This document shows positions 1 through 8,900 of a stretch of 64,000 nt of DNA, piece after piece; within the stretch, counting starts at the first letter, position 1, and each line of letters starts with the position of its first letter. The DNA comes from Methylococcus capsulatus (GTDB lineage: Bacteria; Pseudomonadota; Gammaproteobacteria; Methylococcales; Methylococcaceae). Where the stretch lies: NCBI RefSeq assembly GCF_036864975.1, contig NZ_CP104311.1, positions 2,024,001 through 2,088,000 of the forward strand. The letters run 5' to 3'. The position numbers and the translations under genes are program-made. The notes beneath the pieces are model-generated. The model searched no databases. It saw nothing but the letters and a program-made list of their open reading frames with translations, and had not been told where the DNA came from.

Positions 1-363
1 ACTTCGGCTTTCCAGGAACCAGGGATGCTGGTCGGAGGTATGGTTCGGCACCAGGTCCAGGATCAGCTTCATGCCCCGGCCGTGCAACCCTGCCAGCAGC
101 CGGTCGAAGTCGCTCAGTGTTCCGAACCGCGGGTGGATGGACGTGTAATCGGCCACGTCATAGCCGAAATCCCGCATCGGCGAGGGGAAGACGGGCGAGA
201 GCCAGATAGCGGCGACGTTCAGGCCGGCCAGGTAGTCGATCCGGCGGAGGATGCCGGGAAGATCACCGAGGCCGTCGCCGTCGCTGTCCTGGAAAGACAG
301 GGGATAGATCTGGTAGATGATACCGGTTTGCCACCAGGGCAGCGTGCCGTTCCCGTCCGTCAT
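1..363 (-). CDS. GH13 alpha-glucosidase / alpha-amylase family protein (5' part only)
   Basis: The first 121 codons of a glycoside hydrolase family 13 protein; the rest lies beyond the left edge. The N-terminus reads MTDGNGTLPWWQTGIIYQIY, followed by the calcium-loop-like DSDGDGLGD, the first barrel strands (AAIWLSPVFPSP) and conserved region I, DLVPNHTS. This arrangement is typical of oligo-1,6-glucosidase and alpha-glucosidase members, which act on short alpha-glucosides; trehalose synthase-type members share it, so the exact substrate is open. The ATG overlaps the stop of the upstream gene by four bases (ATGA), so the two are probably translationally coupled. Confidence 0.88.
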   Translation of the reverse strand, partial: MTDGNGTLPWWQTGIIYQIYPLSFQDSDGDGLGDLPGILRRIDYLAGLNVAAIWLSPVFPSPMRDFGYDVADYTSIHPRFGTLSDFDRLLAGLHGRGMKLILDLVPNHTSDQHPWFLESRS

Positions 364-1352
364 GCCCGTGCCGCCAGCCGCAGCAGGTCGACGAGGTCGA
401 ATAGGCGGGCAAGGTAATGGTCGTGCACATGGTAACCGTCATCCTCCCGGCCGGCCAACACGGGCTCCAGGGCATCGACGAAGCGTTCCAGCCGCTTCTG
501 GTGAAACCCGGTCTTGGCCAGCAGCGGATCGACCACGACGGCGGACAGCGCGCCGAGAATGCCGAGGGCCGCCATCACCGTCCCCGTGCTCGCCGCGATC
601 AGGCCGAATGACGCGCTCGCCGGAAACACCGTGTAATACCACGTGCCCAAGGTGGGGCCGAGCCAGAAATTGGCTATCGCGATCTGCTGGGCGATGGCCG
701 CCGCCGCGGCGCTGCCGGCGGAAACCGCGCCCGGTGTCATCTGGCCGAACGCCGCGTAGCCACCGGCCAGGGTGGCGATGCTGGCCGCCAGTTCGGTCGC
801 CGCCTGGCGGGTCTTGCCGTACTCCTGCAGCCTGGCCGCCAGCGATGTGCGAAATTCCACGGATCCGGCGTGGGACTGTATCGCTCCGAGATATTCCCCG
901 AGCCGGGTCGACAGTTCGGGATCGCTCAGGATGGCTTCCAGGAGCGCATCATGGGTGGATTCGCGGGAGCCGTCGGAATAGGGCAGCTCCAGCAGTTCGA
1001 CGTGGATCAACCAGTTCAGCTCTTTCTGGAACGCCGTGGGCAGGCCGGAAGGGACTTTGCCGAGCCGGCGGGCGAGGTCTTTTGCCCCGAGCTTTCCGGA
1101 AACGGCGGCGGCGGAATGGGCGAGAAACGCCGGGAGACTCCAAAGCAGATTGACAGGGATGCGGTAATAATCCCGCCCCAGCGTTTTCTTGTGCATTTCC
1201 CAGGCCCCGCGGAAGGAAAAATAGCGCTCCACGAAGCCCGGGATTTTCGCTTTCCGGCTTTCGATATAGTCCGCGACGCCGCGGGTGGCTGCCCTTTCCA
1301 GCAGTTGGTGGATCGCCTGCGCCGACTCCGGTTTCGATCTGTCCTTGTCCAT
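360..1352 (-). CDS. Membrane-associated protein of unknown function (DUF6635-like)
   Basis: A 330-residue protein that I do not recognise functionally. The start MDKDRSKPES is preceded by GAGGTG at suitable distance; the reading frame stays open about 100 codons further upstream, but that extension lacks conserved-looking sequence. An N-terminal soluble part (IPGFVERYFSFRG) resembles a family I recall as DUF6635, from memory only. The middle is Ala/Gly-rich and hydrophobic, and two C-terminal segments (around FGLIAASTGTVMAALGILGA) could cross or enter the membrane. The C-terminus is charged and His-rich (GYHVHDHYLARL). It overlaps the downstream glucosidase start by four bases, suggesting an operon. 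Confidence 0.7.
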   Translation of the reverse strand: MDKDRSKPESAQAIHQLLERAATRGVADYIESRKAKIPGFVERYFSFRGAWEMHKKTLGRDYYRIPVNLLWSLPAFLAHSAAAVSGKLGAKDLARRLGKVPSGLPTAFQKELNWLIHVELLELPYSDGSRESTHDALLEAILSDPELSTRLGEYLGAIQSHAGSVEFRTSLAARLQEYGKTRQAATELAASIATLAGGYAAFGQMTPGAVSAGSAAAAAIAQQIAIANFWLGPTLGTWYYTVFPASASFGLIAASTGTVMAALGILGALSAVVVDPLLAKTGFHQKRLERFVDALEPVLAGREDDGYHVHDHYLARLFDLVDLLRLAARA

Positions 1353-1847
1353 GCCGGGATTGCACCTCGTTTGGCCCGGGAAGAGCCGGAGAGAGTATAC
1401 AGTCATGCGTGAGGTTGGGGATAAGCGGCCGCGTGCCCGGAATCCCGCCCCGCGCGACTTGAGCCACGCCTGAGTCTGATAGCCTGGGACGGAAATCTTC
1501 GCGCGGCTGAACAGCGCCGCCTGGGGCAGGACGGCCGGAGCTCCGATCCGCCTTTGCGGGTGCAGCCGGGGTGGATGAACCAGGAAATCGAGCAGACCAA
1601 GTCGGATCATGCCTAACCTCCCAAAGGGAGGTTTGTTCATCAACTTTAACAAGGTCCTTTGTGGGAACTCCACGGAAATTCGTTGCCGTCACCGGCGCGC
1701 TGTATGGTCCGGCCAAAGTCTTGTTCTCGCCGCTTACATCGATTTGTAACATAAATGTCATATTTGCCCATTATCGTTGTGACGCCGATTTGCCACTGCC
1801 TGTTGCTTTGGGCATGACAAATACCACTTCACGAAATGAGGAATGAC
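1353..1847. other. Intergenic region, divergent promoter area
   Basis: About 495 bases between the divergent unknown gene and the porin gene. It holds a -10-like TATACT for the minus-strand gene (1394-1399), a perfect 8-bp inverted repeat AACCTCCC/GGGAGGTT with an AAA spacer (1615-1633) and no following T-run, and a PHO-box-like repeat (1744-1761) nearer the porin. No convincing small gene or RNA was found; open frames here have no ribosome binding site or recognisable protein. Confidence 0.5.
1744..1761 (+). promoter_or_regulatory. Candidate PHO box upstream of the phosphate porin gene
   Basis: Two 7-bp near-repeats, TTGTAAC (1744-1750) and ATGTCAT (1755-1761), lie exactly 11 bases apart. 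That is the spacing of a PhoB site (consensus CTGTCAT, four AT-rich bases, CTGTCAY), and the four spacer bases ATAA are AT-rich as expected. The site is about 87 bases before the porin start. PhoB control fits a phosphate porin followed by pstS. The match is imperfect, and the assignment is inference. Confidence 0.5.
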
Positions 1848-3473
1848 ATGAAATCCGATCTGTTGCGTATGAGCGTGACGGCTCTGATGGGCGGCTTGCT
1901 GGCGCTGCCGGCCCACGCCGCGCTCGAGCTGTACATGGACAAGAAGACCAAGCAAATCTACGCCGAGCCCGGCCCTGGCCGGGTTCGCCTGGGAACCTTC
2001 GAGCAGGTGGAGGAGAAAAGTGCGTCTGCTCTCGAGCAGAAGCTGGACGAGAAAAAGGTCGAGCTTGAAGCGCTGGAGAAGCGCCTGGACAAGAAGGCGG
2101 CTGCTATCAAGGAATCCGAGAAGAAGGTGGCGAGTGCGCCGGCACCCTCCGGCGAGAAGAAGTGGTTCGACAAGCTCAGCATCAAAGGCTATAACCAGGT
2201 CCGCTACAGCCAGTTGCTGAACGGTGACGAGAACACACGCAACAATCTGGCGATGCCGAACGACAACTCCATCGGTCAGAACAAGGATTTCCTGCTGCGG
2301 CGCACCCGCTTGGCCCTGACGGCGGACGTGTCGGACCACCTGTTGTTCTATCTGCAGACGGATTTTGCAGCGAACACGCCGGCGGTGGATCAGAACAGTT
2401 CGACCAGTCAGTACCAGTTTGCACAGATTCGCGACGCTTACTCCGATGTATTCGTCGATTCCGAACGCGAATACCGCTTCCGTGTCGGTCAGTCGAAAGT
2501 ACCGTTCGGCTGGGAAAACTTGCAGTCGTCCCAGAACCGCATCGCTTTCGAACGCAACCTGGCGACCGACGCCAACGCCATCCGCGACGAACGCGATCTC
2601 GGTGTCTTCGCAATGTGGTCGCCCGACGTCGCCCAGGAACGCTTCAAGTACCTGCAGAAAAGCGGCTTGCGCGGTTCCGGCGACTACGGCGTGGTGGCTT
2701 TCGGCGTCTACAACGGCCAGGGCGCCAACCGCTTCGAGCTGAACGACAATCTCCACATCAACGGCCGCGTCACCTATCCGTTCGAACTGCCGGGCGACCA
2801 GATCCTTGAAGTCGGCGCTTCCGGCTATAACGGCAAGTACGTCGTTCAGATGGCCAACTTCAACGGCCCGGCCGATCCGATCACCGGCAAGGTGACCCAA
2901 TACATCGTCGGAAAGAACTTCTACAACACGGCGGCCGGCGGCCGGAATCTGACTCAGAAAGGGACGATCACCGGCACCAGCGTGGCCGGTATCAACGACG
3001 GCCAGGGCCAGCAGGATTTGCGCGGCGCCATTCACGCCGTGCTCTATCCGAAGCCGTTCGGTCTGCAGACGGAATGGACCTGGGGTATCGCCCCGACGCT
3101 GCAAGTCAACAACGCCAAGCAAGTCGCCTGGATCGAATCCAAGAACGTGTGGGGTGGCTACGTCCAGGCCCATTACAAGATCGACCATTTCTACGGCGGC
3201 TGGATGCCCTATGCGCGCTTTGAAACCTATAATGGCGGCAGTAAGTTCGACAACAACTCGCCCAACATTTCAGAACGCTTGTGGGAGTTCGGCGTGGAAT
3301 ACCAGCCGTGGCCGGAAGTCGAAGTCACCGCGGCCTACGACCTGATCAATACGACCAACTTCCGTACCGTCACGGCGGGCACCACCGACGGCTGGAACTC
3401 AAAGTCGCTGTTTGCCGGTTACGGTCAGGCCGACGGCAACGTGCTGCGCCTGCAGCTTCAGGCCAATTACTGA
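1848..3473 (+). CDS. OprO/OprP-type phosphate-selective porin
   Basis: A 541-residue outer-membrane porin. The start MKSDLLRMSV follows GAGGA by five bases and opens a signal peptide ending near LPAHAA. A charged Glu/Lys-rich segment (about residues 35-76) looks like a short coiled coil, as in the periplasmic trimer-forming N-termini of OprP-like porins. The rest carries alternating barrel strands, FLLRRTRLALTADVSDHL and VGQSKVPFGWENLQSSQNR, typical of the O/P porin family, and ends QLQANY with a terminal aromatic residue. Pore function for phosphate or pyrophosphate is inferred from the family and from pstS two genes downstream. Confidence 0.88.
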   Translation: MKSDLLRMSVTALMGGLLALPAHAALELYMDKKTKQIYAEPGPGRVRLGTFEQVEEKSASALEQKLDEKKVELEALEKRLDKKAAAIKESEKKVASAPAPSGEKKWFDKLSIKGYNQVRYSQLLNGDENTRNNLAMPNDNSIGQNKDFLLRRTRLALTADVSDHLLFYLQTDFAANTPAVDQNSSTSQYQFAQIRDAYSDVFVDSEREYRFRVGQSKVPFGWENLQSSQNRIAFERNLATDANAIRDERDLGVFAMWSPDVAQERFKYLQKSGLRGSGDYGVVAFGVYNGQGANRFELNDNLHINGRVTYPFELPGDQILEVGASGYNGKYVVQMANFNGPADPITGKVTQYIVGKNFYNTAAGGRNLTQKGTITGTSVAGINDGQGQQDLRGAIHAVLYPKPFGLQTEWTWGIAPTLQVNNAKQVAWIESKNVWGGYVQAHYKIDHFYGGWMPYARFETYNGGSKFDNNSPNISERLWEFGVEYQPWPEVEVTAAYDLINTTNFRTVTAGTTDGWNSKSLFAGYGQADGNVLRLQLQANY

Positions 3474-3523
3474 GCCCGGCGGGCCTCAAGCGTATCGTCG
3501 ACCACAATTCAAGGAACGCGGAT

Positions 3524-3895
3524 ATGAAGACCAAACTATCGATAGCGGCCACGCTGATCCTCCTGGCGGCGGGTTGTGCGCTGCACACTCCGATCGATGC
3601 GAACACGCCTGAACTGGCGAACGCCCGTTTCGATTATCAGAACGGGCGCAACGCTTACGCAACTTACTGCTCGGCCTGCCATGACAACGGCACCAATGGG
3701 GCACTTACCCCTTCGGCCACCGTCATCTGGGGCGAACCCTCCGCGTTGTGGCGGAAGATTCTGAACAAGCACGTCGATCGGAAATATCTGGAAAATCCGA
3801 AAACCATCGTCGGTCCAGGATATTCCGAGAAGAACGTCGCCGATGCGATTTACTACATGGTGACGCAGCCCGGCAACCGCGGCGGCGCTTGGTAA
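3524..3895 (+). CDS. Monohaem cytochrome c lipoprotein
   Basis: A 123-residue class I-like cytochrome c. The N-terminus is a lipoprotein signal, MKTKLSIAATLILLAAGC, with lipobox LAAGC, so the mature protein is probably lipid-anchored. One haem motif CSACH lies near residue 50 and a downstream Met in YYMVTQPG is a plausible sixth ligand. It follows the porin by 50 bases and precedes pstS by 90 bases, all on the same strand. A redox protein is unexpected inside a phosphate-uptake cluster, and its role here is unknown; electron exchange at the outer membrane is one speculation. Confidence 0.85.
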   Translation: MKTKLSIAATLILLAAGCALHTPIDANTPELANARFDYQNGRNAYATYCSACHDNGTNGALTPSATVIWGEPSALWRKILNKHVDRKYLENPKTIVGPGYSEKNVADAIYYMVTQPGNRGGAW

Positions 3896-3985
3896 GAAAC
3901 GGCAGCCCCGAGACGCCGGATTCCCGGTCATGCGTTGCTGCTGCTTTTGAAACAATGCAATAAACTCGACAGTGGAGAAATTCAC

Positions 3986-5038
3986 GTGAAAAAGATCGTC
4001 AGCATAGGTCTGGCCGTGTCGGCCACCGTCTTCGGCGCCGGCGCATGGGCCGCCGGTGGGCGTGATACCATCAGCATCGTGGGTTCTTCCACGGTGTATC
4101 CCTTCGCCACCGTGGTGGCGGAACACTTCGGCAAAGGCGGGAAATTCAAGACGCCTAAGGTGGAGTCCACCGGCACCGGCGGCGGCATCAAGCTGTTCTG
4201 CGCCGGCGAAGGCGTCGATCATCCCGATATCGCCAACGCTTCGCGTCGTATGAAGGACACCGAGTTCCAGCAGTGCAAGAAGAACGGCGTCAAGGAAATC
4301 GTCGAGGTCAAGATCGGGTTCGACGGCATCGTGCTGGCGCAGTCCAAGAAGTCCAAGCCGATGGAACTGAGCCGCAAGGATATCTACCTGGCGCTGGCGA
4401 AGCGGATTCCGGATCCCGACTGCGGCGGCTGCGACAATCTGGTGGACAATCCTTACAAGACTTGGAAGGACGTCAATCCCGCGCTGCCTGCCATCAAGAT
4501 CGAAGTGTTGGGGCCGCCGCCGACTTCGGGAACCCGGGATGCCTTCGCCGAACTCGCCATGGAGGGTGGCTGCAAGGAGTTCAAGTGGATCGCTGCTCTG
4601 AAGAAGGACAACGAGCCGGAATTCAAGAAGATCTGCTACACCATCCGTGAAGACGGCGCTTATGTGGAAGCCGGCGAAAACGACAATCTGATCGTGCAGA
4701 AACTGGTTGCCAACCCGAATGCGGTCGGCATCTTCGGTTACAGCTTCCTGGAAGAAAACGCCGATAAGGTTGCTGCAGCGAGGATCGAAGGCGTGGACCC
4801 TTCGTTCGAATCGATCGCCGATGGGAGCTACTCGATTTCCCGCCCGCTGTACTTCTACGTCAAGAAGTCCCATGTCGGGATGATTCCGGGTATCGCGGAG
4901 TACATCGCGGAATTCACCAGCGAGAAAGCCTGGGGTGAAGATGGCTATCTGTCCGAACGCGGATTGGTTCCGCTGCCGGCCGACGAGCGGAAGGAAATGG
5001 CAGAAGATGCGAAGAAACTGAAGCCGTTTTCGCTGTAA
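3986..5038 (+). CDS. pstS: Phosphate ABC transporter substrate-binding protein PstS
   Basis: A 350-residue periplasmic phosphate-binding protein. I use the GTG start (TGGAGA upstream) because it gives a clean signal peptide, VKKIVSIGLAVSATVFGAGAWAA. Anion-binding loops are visible: ISIVGSSTVYPF near the mature N-terminus, ESTGTGGGIKLF, and PPTSGTRDAF, which together supply the backbone and Ser/Arg contacts of PstS. Four cysteines in the DPDCGGCDN and GGCKEF region are more than in E. coli PstS. No pstC, pstA or pstB follows; the gene ends at a strong terminator, so the permease must be encoded elsewhere. Confidence 0.92.
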   Translation: MKKIVSIGLAVSATVFGAGAWAAGGRDTISIVGSSTVYPFATVVAEHFGKGGKFKTPKVESTGTGGGIKLFCAGEGVDHPDIANASRRMKDTEFQQCKKNGVKEIVEVKIGFDGIVLAQSKKSKPMELSRKDIYLALAKRIPDPDCGGCDNLVDNPYKTWKDVNPALPAIKIEVLGPPPTSGTRDAFAELAMEGGCKEFKWIAALKKDNEPEFKKICYTIREDGAYVEAGENDNLIVQKLVANPNAVGIFGYSFLEENADKVAAARIEGVDPSFESIADGSYSISRPLYFYVKKSHVGMIPGIAEYIAEFTSEKAWGEDGYLSERGLVPLPADERKEMAEDAKKLKPFSL

Positions 5039-5068
5039 GGCTGTTACAGTCTCTGTCGTTCCGCAACG

Positions 5069-5099
5069 GCCCGGGGATCTTCGATCCTCGGGCTTTTTT
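5069..5099 (+). terminator. Rho-independent terminator after pstS
   Basis: An 11-bp stem (5069-5079 with 5083-5093, one G-T pair) closed by a TTC loop is followed directly by six T (5094-5099), 30 bases after the pstS stop. It ends the porin-cytochrome-pstS transcript. Confidence 0.92.
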
Positions 5100-5215
5100 C
5101 TTGGGGAGAGTTCGGAAGTCGTCTTTTTCGGCGAGTGGCGAACCGATTAAAATGGCGCAAATACGACAGCTTGGTCCCGCCGTTCCCTCACCACCCCGGT
5201 TCCCAGACCTTTCGG

Positions 5216-6415
5216 ATGCCCCTATTGTCCCGTTCGTTTCTTGCGCAGATGGAGTTTCGCGTGGTCGCCACTGGGCCGCTGGTGGACCTGTCCTTTGCCG
5301 TCAAGGATTTGATCGATATCGCCGGCCATGTGACAGGCTGCGCCAATCCTGACTGGGCCAGGAGCCATCCGCCCGCGGTTGCTCATGCCGTGTGCGTCGA
5401 GCAATGCCTGCAGGCCGGCGCCGTCTGCCTGGGCAAGACCCTGGCGGATGAGCTGGCTTTCGGCCTCACCGGAGAGAATGCGTTCTACGGCACCCCACTG
5501 AATCCGGCTGCGCCCGACCGGGTACCCGGTGGTTCGTCCAGCGGCTCGGCGACAGCAGTGGCAGCGGGGGAGGCGGACTTCGCCCTGGGCACCGACACGG
5601 CTGGTTCCATCCGGCTGCCCGCCAGCAACTGCGGCGTCTGGGGGATGCGGCCCAGCCATGGTAGGATTTCCGTGGCCGGCGTCAATCCGCTGGCACCCGG
5701 TTTCGATACGGTTGGCGCTTTCGCCCGCGATGGCGAAACGCTGCAGCGGGTCATGAGCCTGTTGCTGAACGTCGATCCGCTCCCCACCGTTTCCGGCAGG
5801 CTGTGGCTGTTGCAGGAGGGCTTCGACGCGGTGGAGCCTGCCGTCCGTGGGGCATTCGAACCGGTCATGAAGCGGCTGGCCGGCAGTTTCCCGTGCCGTG
5901 AAATTTCCTTGCGAGGTATCGACGGGGAGGGCGGGATTTCCGGCATGGACAACTGGCGCCAGGTCTTTCAGCCCATTCAGTGGGCAGAAATCTGGAGCAC
6001 CCTGGGTTCATGGATCGAATCAGCCCGCCCGGCCTTGGGCGAGCGCACCCGCCGTAACTTCGAGCTGGCCAAAGGCTTGGACCGCCGTCTGCTGGTGGCT
6101 GCGCTGGCGCAGAGGGAGCGCTATCGGGCGGCGCTTGCAAGATTCCTCGGGCCGGAAGACCTGATCTGTTTTCCCACGGTGCATACACCGGCGCCTTTGA
6201 AGGGGAGCCTCGGGCTGGACCGCACTCAGGGCGATTATTTTCCGCGGGTGCTGGCCCGCATGGCGATCGCCGGGATCGGCCGGCTGCCGCAGATTTCACT
6301 CCCGGCGGTCGATGTGGAAGGGGCGCCCGTCGGTCTTTCCCTGCTGGCCGCGGAAGGGAACGATGCGTTCTTGTTGGCCGCCGCCCTGGGAGTCGCGGCC
6401 GCACTCGATGACTAG
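5216..6415 (+). CDS. Amidase signature family hydrolase
   Basis: A Ser-cisSer-Lys amidase. The catalytic Lys is in LSFAVKDLID, the cis-Ser in the loop GGSSSGSA, and the acylated Ser in GTDTAGSIRLPA. Sequence around the Lys (VTGCANPDWARSH) resembles plant indole-3-acetamide-type amidases, which hydrolyse small amides; the substrate here is unknown. It is shorter than GatA and no gatB/gatC lies nearby, so a tRNA amidotransferase role is unlikely. The start is uncertain: an in-frame GTG at 5135 and ATGs at 5216 and 5249 all lack a clear ribosome binding site; 5216 gives the usual distance to the catalytic Lys. It stands alone after the pstS terminator. Confidence 0.82.
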   Translation: MPLLSRSFLAQMEFRVVATGPLVDLSFAVKDLIDIAGHVTGCANPDWARSHPPAVAHAVCVEQCLQAGAVCLGKTLADELAFGLTGENAFYGTPLNPAAPDRVPGGSSSGSATAVAAGEADFALGTDTAGSIRLPASNCGVWGMRPSHGRISVAGVNPLAPGFDTVGAFARDGETLQRVMSLLLNVDPLPTVSGRLWLLQEGFDAVEPAVRGAFEPVMKRLAGSFPCREISLRGIDGEGGISGMDNWRQVFQPIQWAEIWSTLGSWIESARPALGERTRRNFELAKGLDRRLLVAALAQRERYRAALARFLGPEDLICFPTVHTPAPLKGSLGLDRTQGDYFPRVLARMAIAGIGRLPQISLPAVDVEGAPVGLSLLAAEGNDAFLLAAALGVAAALDD

Positions 6416-6477
6416 CCGGAGCCCAGCCCCGGCGGGCCTGCCGGCTCCAGCATAGCCTGAAGGGAGGAGGGGCAGGG

Positions 6478-7485
6478 ATGGGATCCGTCAGATGCGCCTC
6501 GAAGCGAGTGTGCCGGGGCCGGGGAGTCGCTTTCGCCTGGCTGCTCATGTTGCCGGCCGCCACAGCGGTGCAGGGTGTCGAGCCGTGCGTGCAGTCTCCC
6601 TCGTCCGCATCGGCTCTCGGCCGTTCCACCGGGCACACCGCAAGGTATCGCGAACACGTCCACAGTACGGAACCGGACCGGCCGCCGAGGCCGAGCTCCA
6701 CGGCTGCGCCCGCGCCCGCAGGGAAGGCTCCGGCGCCTCGGGCGGTGACGGTCCGGGAGCCAGGCCCCGATCTCGCCAATCTTCCCAACTCGTCTTACAC
6801 GCTGCCCGAAGGCGGTATCTATCTGGAAATGAGCCCTTTCACGATGCAGGGGGCAAGTTCGGATTCGGTGAAACAGTACAACTGGGAATTCCTGTTCCGT
6901 TACGGCCTGACCGACGACGTGGAACTGCGCCTGTTCACCCAGGGGCTGACCGTGCAAGGGCCACCCCAGTCGGCCACCGGCTTTTCGCCGATCACCTTCG
7001 ATACCAAGGTGCATCTCGACCAGGGGGATCTCGGGTATTTCAACTACTCGGTGGGGCTGGAGTCCTACGTGCAGACCACCTGGGGGAGTCCCGTCTTCAG
7101 CAACGGCACCCAGGGGTCCCTGATGCTCAATGCGGATCATGTCCTGCCATGGGACATCGCCTTGAACTGGAATTTCGGTTTCGCGAGCCTGAAAGATTTC
7201 AGGGGCGCCGAGGTCATCCTGCCTTCGCTTCAGTGGGCCTTCCAGCGCGATATCGTCGACGACTTCGCGCTCTTCATCCAGGGTTATGTGAACGCCGCAG
7301 CCCTGCCGCGTACGCTGCATGCCGGAGCGGTCGGGCCGGTCAAGAACCTGCAGGAGCATGCGATCGGCGCTGGTTTCCAGTGGACGGTGAACGACCGCAT
7401 CGCGGTCTTCGGGAGCTACACCGGCGCTTTGGGAGCCTATGTGCCCAGCTATCTGGGTACGATGGGGCTGGCCATCGCCTTCTGA
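6478..7485 (+). CDS. Outer-membrane beta-barrel protein, putative transporter (MetA-pathway-like)
   Basis: A 335-residue secreted protein with a strong GGAGGAGGGG ribosome binding site. Residues 15-35 form a signal peptide (VAFAWLLMLPAATAVQG), followed by a Pro/Ala/Ser-rich linker to about residue 90. The remainder, from PDLANLPNSSYTLPEGG onward, is a run of amphipathic strands (YNWEFLFRYGLTDDVELRLF, FGSYTGALGAYVPSYLG) ending in the C-terminal Phe of outer-membrane barrels. It resembles the family annotated as transporters of the phenol MetA pathway, where function is poorly defined. It is convergent with ccmC, with one base between the genes. Confidence 0.75.
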   Translation: MGSVRCASKRVCRGRGVAFAWLLMLPAATAVQGVEPCVQSPSSASALGRSTGHTARYREHVHSTEPDRPPRPSSTAAPAPAGKAPAPRAVTVREPGPDLANLPNSSYTLPEGGIYLEMSPFTMQGASSDSVKQYNWEFLFRYGLTDDVELRLFTQGLTVQGPPQSATGFSPITFDTKVHLDQGDLGYFNYSVGLESYVQTTWGSPVFSNGTQGSLMLNADHVLPWDIALNWNFGFASLKDFRGAEVILPSLQWAFQRDIVDDFALFIQGYVNAAALPRTLHAGAVGPVKNLQEHAIGAGFQWTVNDRIAVFGSYTGALGAYVPSYLGTMGLAIAF

Positions 7486-7486
7486 C

Positions 7487-8218
7487 TCAGCCGAACAGCT
7501 CCTTTATCCAGGCGCTGCGGCGTTCGCGCTCCAGCAATTCGGTGCGGGCGCGGACCAGCACGAGGGTGAAGTAGTAGCACTGGAACGCCAGCGCCATCAG
7601 CAGCAGCGGGAGCAACATGCTGGGGTGGATCGAGGGCTTGTCCAGCTTGGTGACGGTGGGCCCCTGATGCAGGGTGTTCCACCATTCCACCGAGTAATGG
7701 ATGATGGGGATGTTGACCACCCCCACCAGGATCAGGAGACCCCCGGCGCGGGCGGCGGTGCGCTTGTCTTCGATGGCGGAGACCAGGGCGATATAGCCCA
7801 GGTACAGGAACAGCAGGATCAGCTCCGAAGTCAGCCGCGCATCCCATACCCACCACGTCCCCCACATGGGTTTGCCCCAGAGCGAGCCGGTCGCCAGGGC
7901 CAGGAAGGTGAATGATGCGCCCATCGCCGCCGAGCTGGAGGCCATGACGTCGGCCAGTTTGATGTTCCAGATCAAATGGATGGCATACAACACCGCCATG
8001 AAGGTATAGATGAACAGGGACATCCAGGCCGCCGGCACGTGGACGAACATGATCCGGTAACTCTCGCCCTGCTGGTAGTCCGGTGGCGCCTTGAACAGGC
8101 CGAAGTACAGGCCGGAGACGAAAAGTACGGCGGTGATCGTGCCCAGCCAGGGAATCAGCTTGCCGCTGATGCGGTAGAAATACTTGGGGGATGCGAGTTT
8201 ATGGAAGAAGGTCCACAT
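7487..8218 (-). CDS. ccmC: Haem exporter protein CcmC
   Basis: A 243-residue inner-membrane protein of System I cytochrome c maturation; CcmC loads haem onto CcmE. Six hydrophobic segments are visible. The tryptophan-rich WWD motif is WGTWWVWDARLTSE, and flanking His residues (VHVPAAW and IIHYSVEWW) are the expected haem ligands. It starts four bases after ccmB and ends the run of genes from haoA. No ccmD, ccmE, ccmF, ccmG or ccmH follows; the next gene is convergent, so the remainder of the pathway must be elsewhere. Confidence 0.95.
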   Translation of the reverse strand: MWTFFHKLASPKYFYRISGKLIPWLGTITAVLFVSGLYFGLFKAPPDYQQGESYRIMFVHVPAAWMSLFIYTFMAVLYAIHLIWNIKLADVMASSSAAMGASFTFLALATGSLWGKPMWGTWWVWDARLTSELILLFLYLGYIALVSAIEDKRTAARAGGLLILVGVVNIPIIHYSVEWWNTLHQGPTVTKLDKPSIHPSMLLPLLLMALAFQCYYFTLVLVRARTELLERERRSAWIKELFG

Positions 8219-8222
8219 GGCT

Positions 8223-8900
8223 TCAACTCATGCTAATGCGCAGGGCGGCGGCGATAGCGACCGGAGCGAGTGTCAGTGCCAGCACCAGCAGCGCCGCCAG
8301 GAAGTACAGCTGTCCTTCGATCGGCATGCCGGCGCCGGCGGCGGCGACGGCATTGGTGGCGAAGATCAGCACCGGGATGTAGAGAGGAAGGATCAGCAGG
8401 GTGAGCAGGATGCCGCCGCGCTTGAGGCCCACCGTGAGCGCCACCCCGATTGCGCCGATCAGGCTCAGCAGCGGTGTGCCGATGGCGAGCGTCGCTTCCA
8501 GCGCCCACGCTGCTTTGGAGGGCATGTCCAGCAGCAGCGCCAGGAGCGGTGCCAGGAGCAGCATGGGCAGGCCGCTGACCAGCCAGTGCGCCAACACCTT
8601 GGCGATCACCAGCACCGACAGAGGTCGGGGACTGAGCAGCATCTGTTCCAGCGAGCCGTCGTCGAAATCGCTGCGGAACAGGTTTTCCAGCGAGAACAGG
8701 GCAGCCAGGAGGGCCGCGATCCAGATCACGCCAGGCGCGATCTTCCTCAGCAGTTCGGGCTCAGGGCTGACCCCCAGGGGGTAGAGCGTGACGACGATCA
8801 GAAAAAACAGTAGCGGATTGGCCAGTTCGCCGCGATGGCGAAAAGCCAGCATCAGGTCGCGCCGCAGTATGGCGAGGAAGGCGGAGGCGAGCCCGTTCAT
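8223..8900 (-). CDS. ccmB: Haem ABC exporter permease CcmB
   Basis: A 225-residue integral membrane protein with about six hydrophobic segments, the permease partner of CcmA in release of haem-loaded CcmE. The N-terminal RRDLMLAFRHRGELANPLLF and VTLYPLGVSPEPELL are characteristic of the family, as is FRSDFDDGSLEQMLLSP. The start overlaps the ccmA stop by four bases (ATGA), and ccmC begins four bases after its stop, so the three genes are tightly coupled. Confidence 0.95.
   Translation of the reverse strand: MNGLASAFLAILRRDLMLAFRHRGELANPLLFFLIVVTLYPLGVSPEPELLRKIAPGVIWIAALLAALFSLENLFRSDFDDGSLEQMLLSPRPLSVLVIAKVLAHWLVSGLPMLLLAPLLALLLDMPSKAAWALEATLAIGTPLLSLIGAIGVALTVGLKRGGILLTLLILPLYIPVLIFATNAVAAAGAGMPIEGQLYFLAALLVLALTLAPVAIAAALRISMS

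Noticed and set aside
1615-1633. Perfect inverted repeat AACCTCCC/GGGAGGTT as a terminator
   Set aside because: No T-run follows on either strand and no gene ends nearby; the AAA loop and short arms could be chance. Mentioned only as part of the intergenic region.
1353-1673. N-terminal extension of the minus-strand unknown gene up to 1673
   Set aside because: No ribosome binding site at the far start and no conserved-looking sequence; the ATG at 1352 has GAGGTG at suitable distance.
6416-6450. Hairpin GGAGCC/GGCTCC after the amidase gene as a terminator
   Set aside because: Stem is short, interior pairing ambiguous and there is no T-run.
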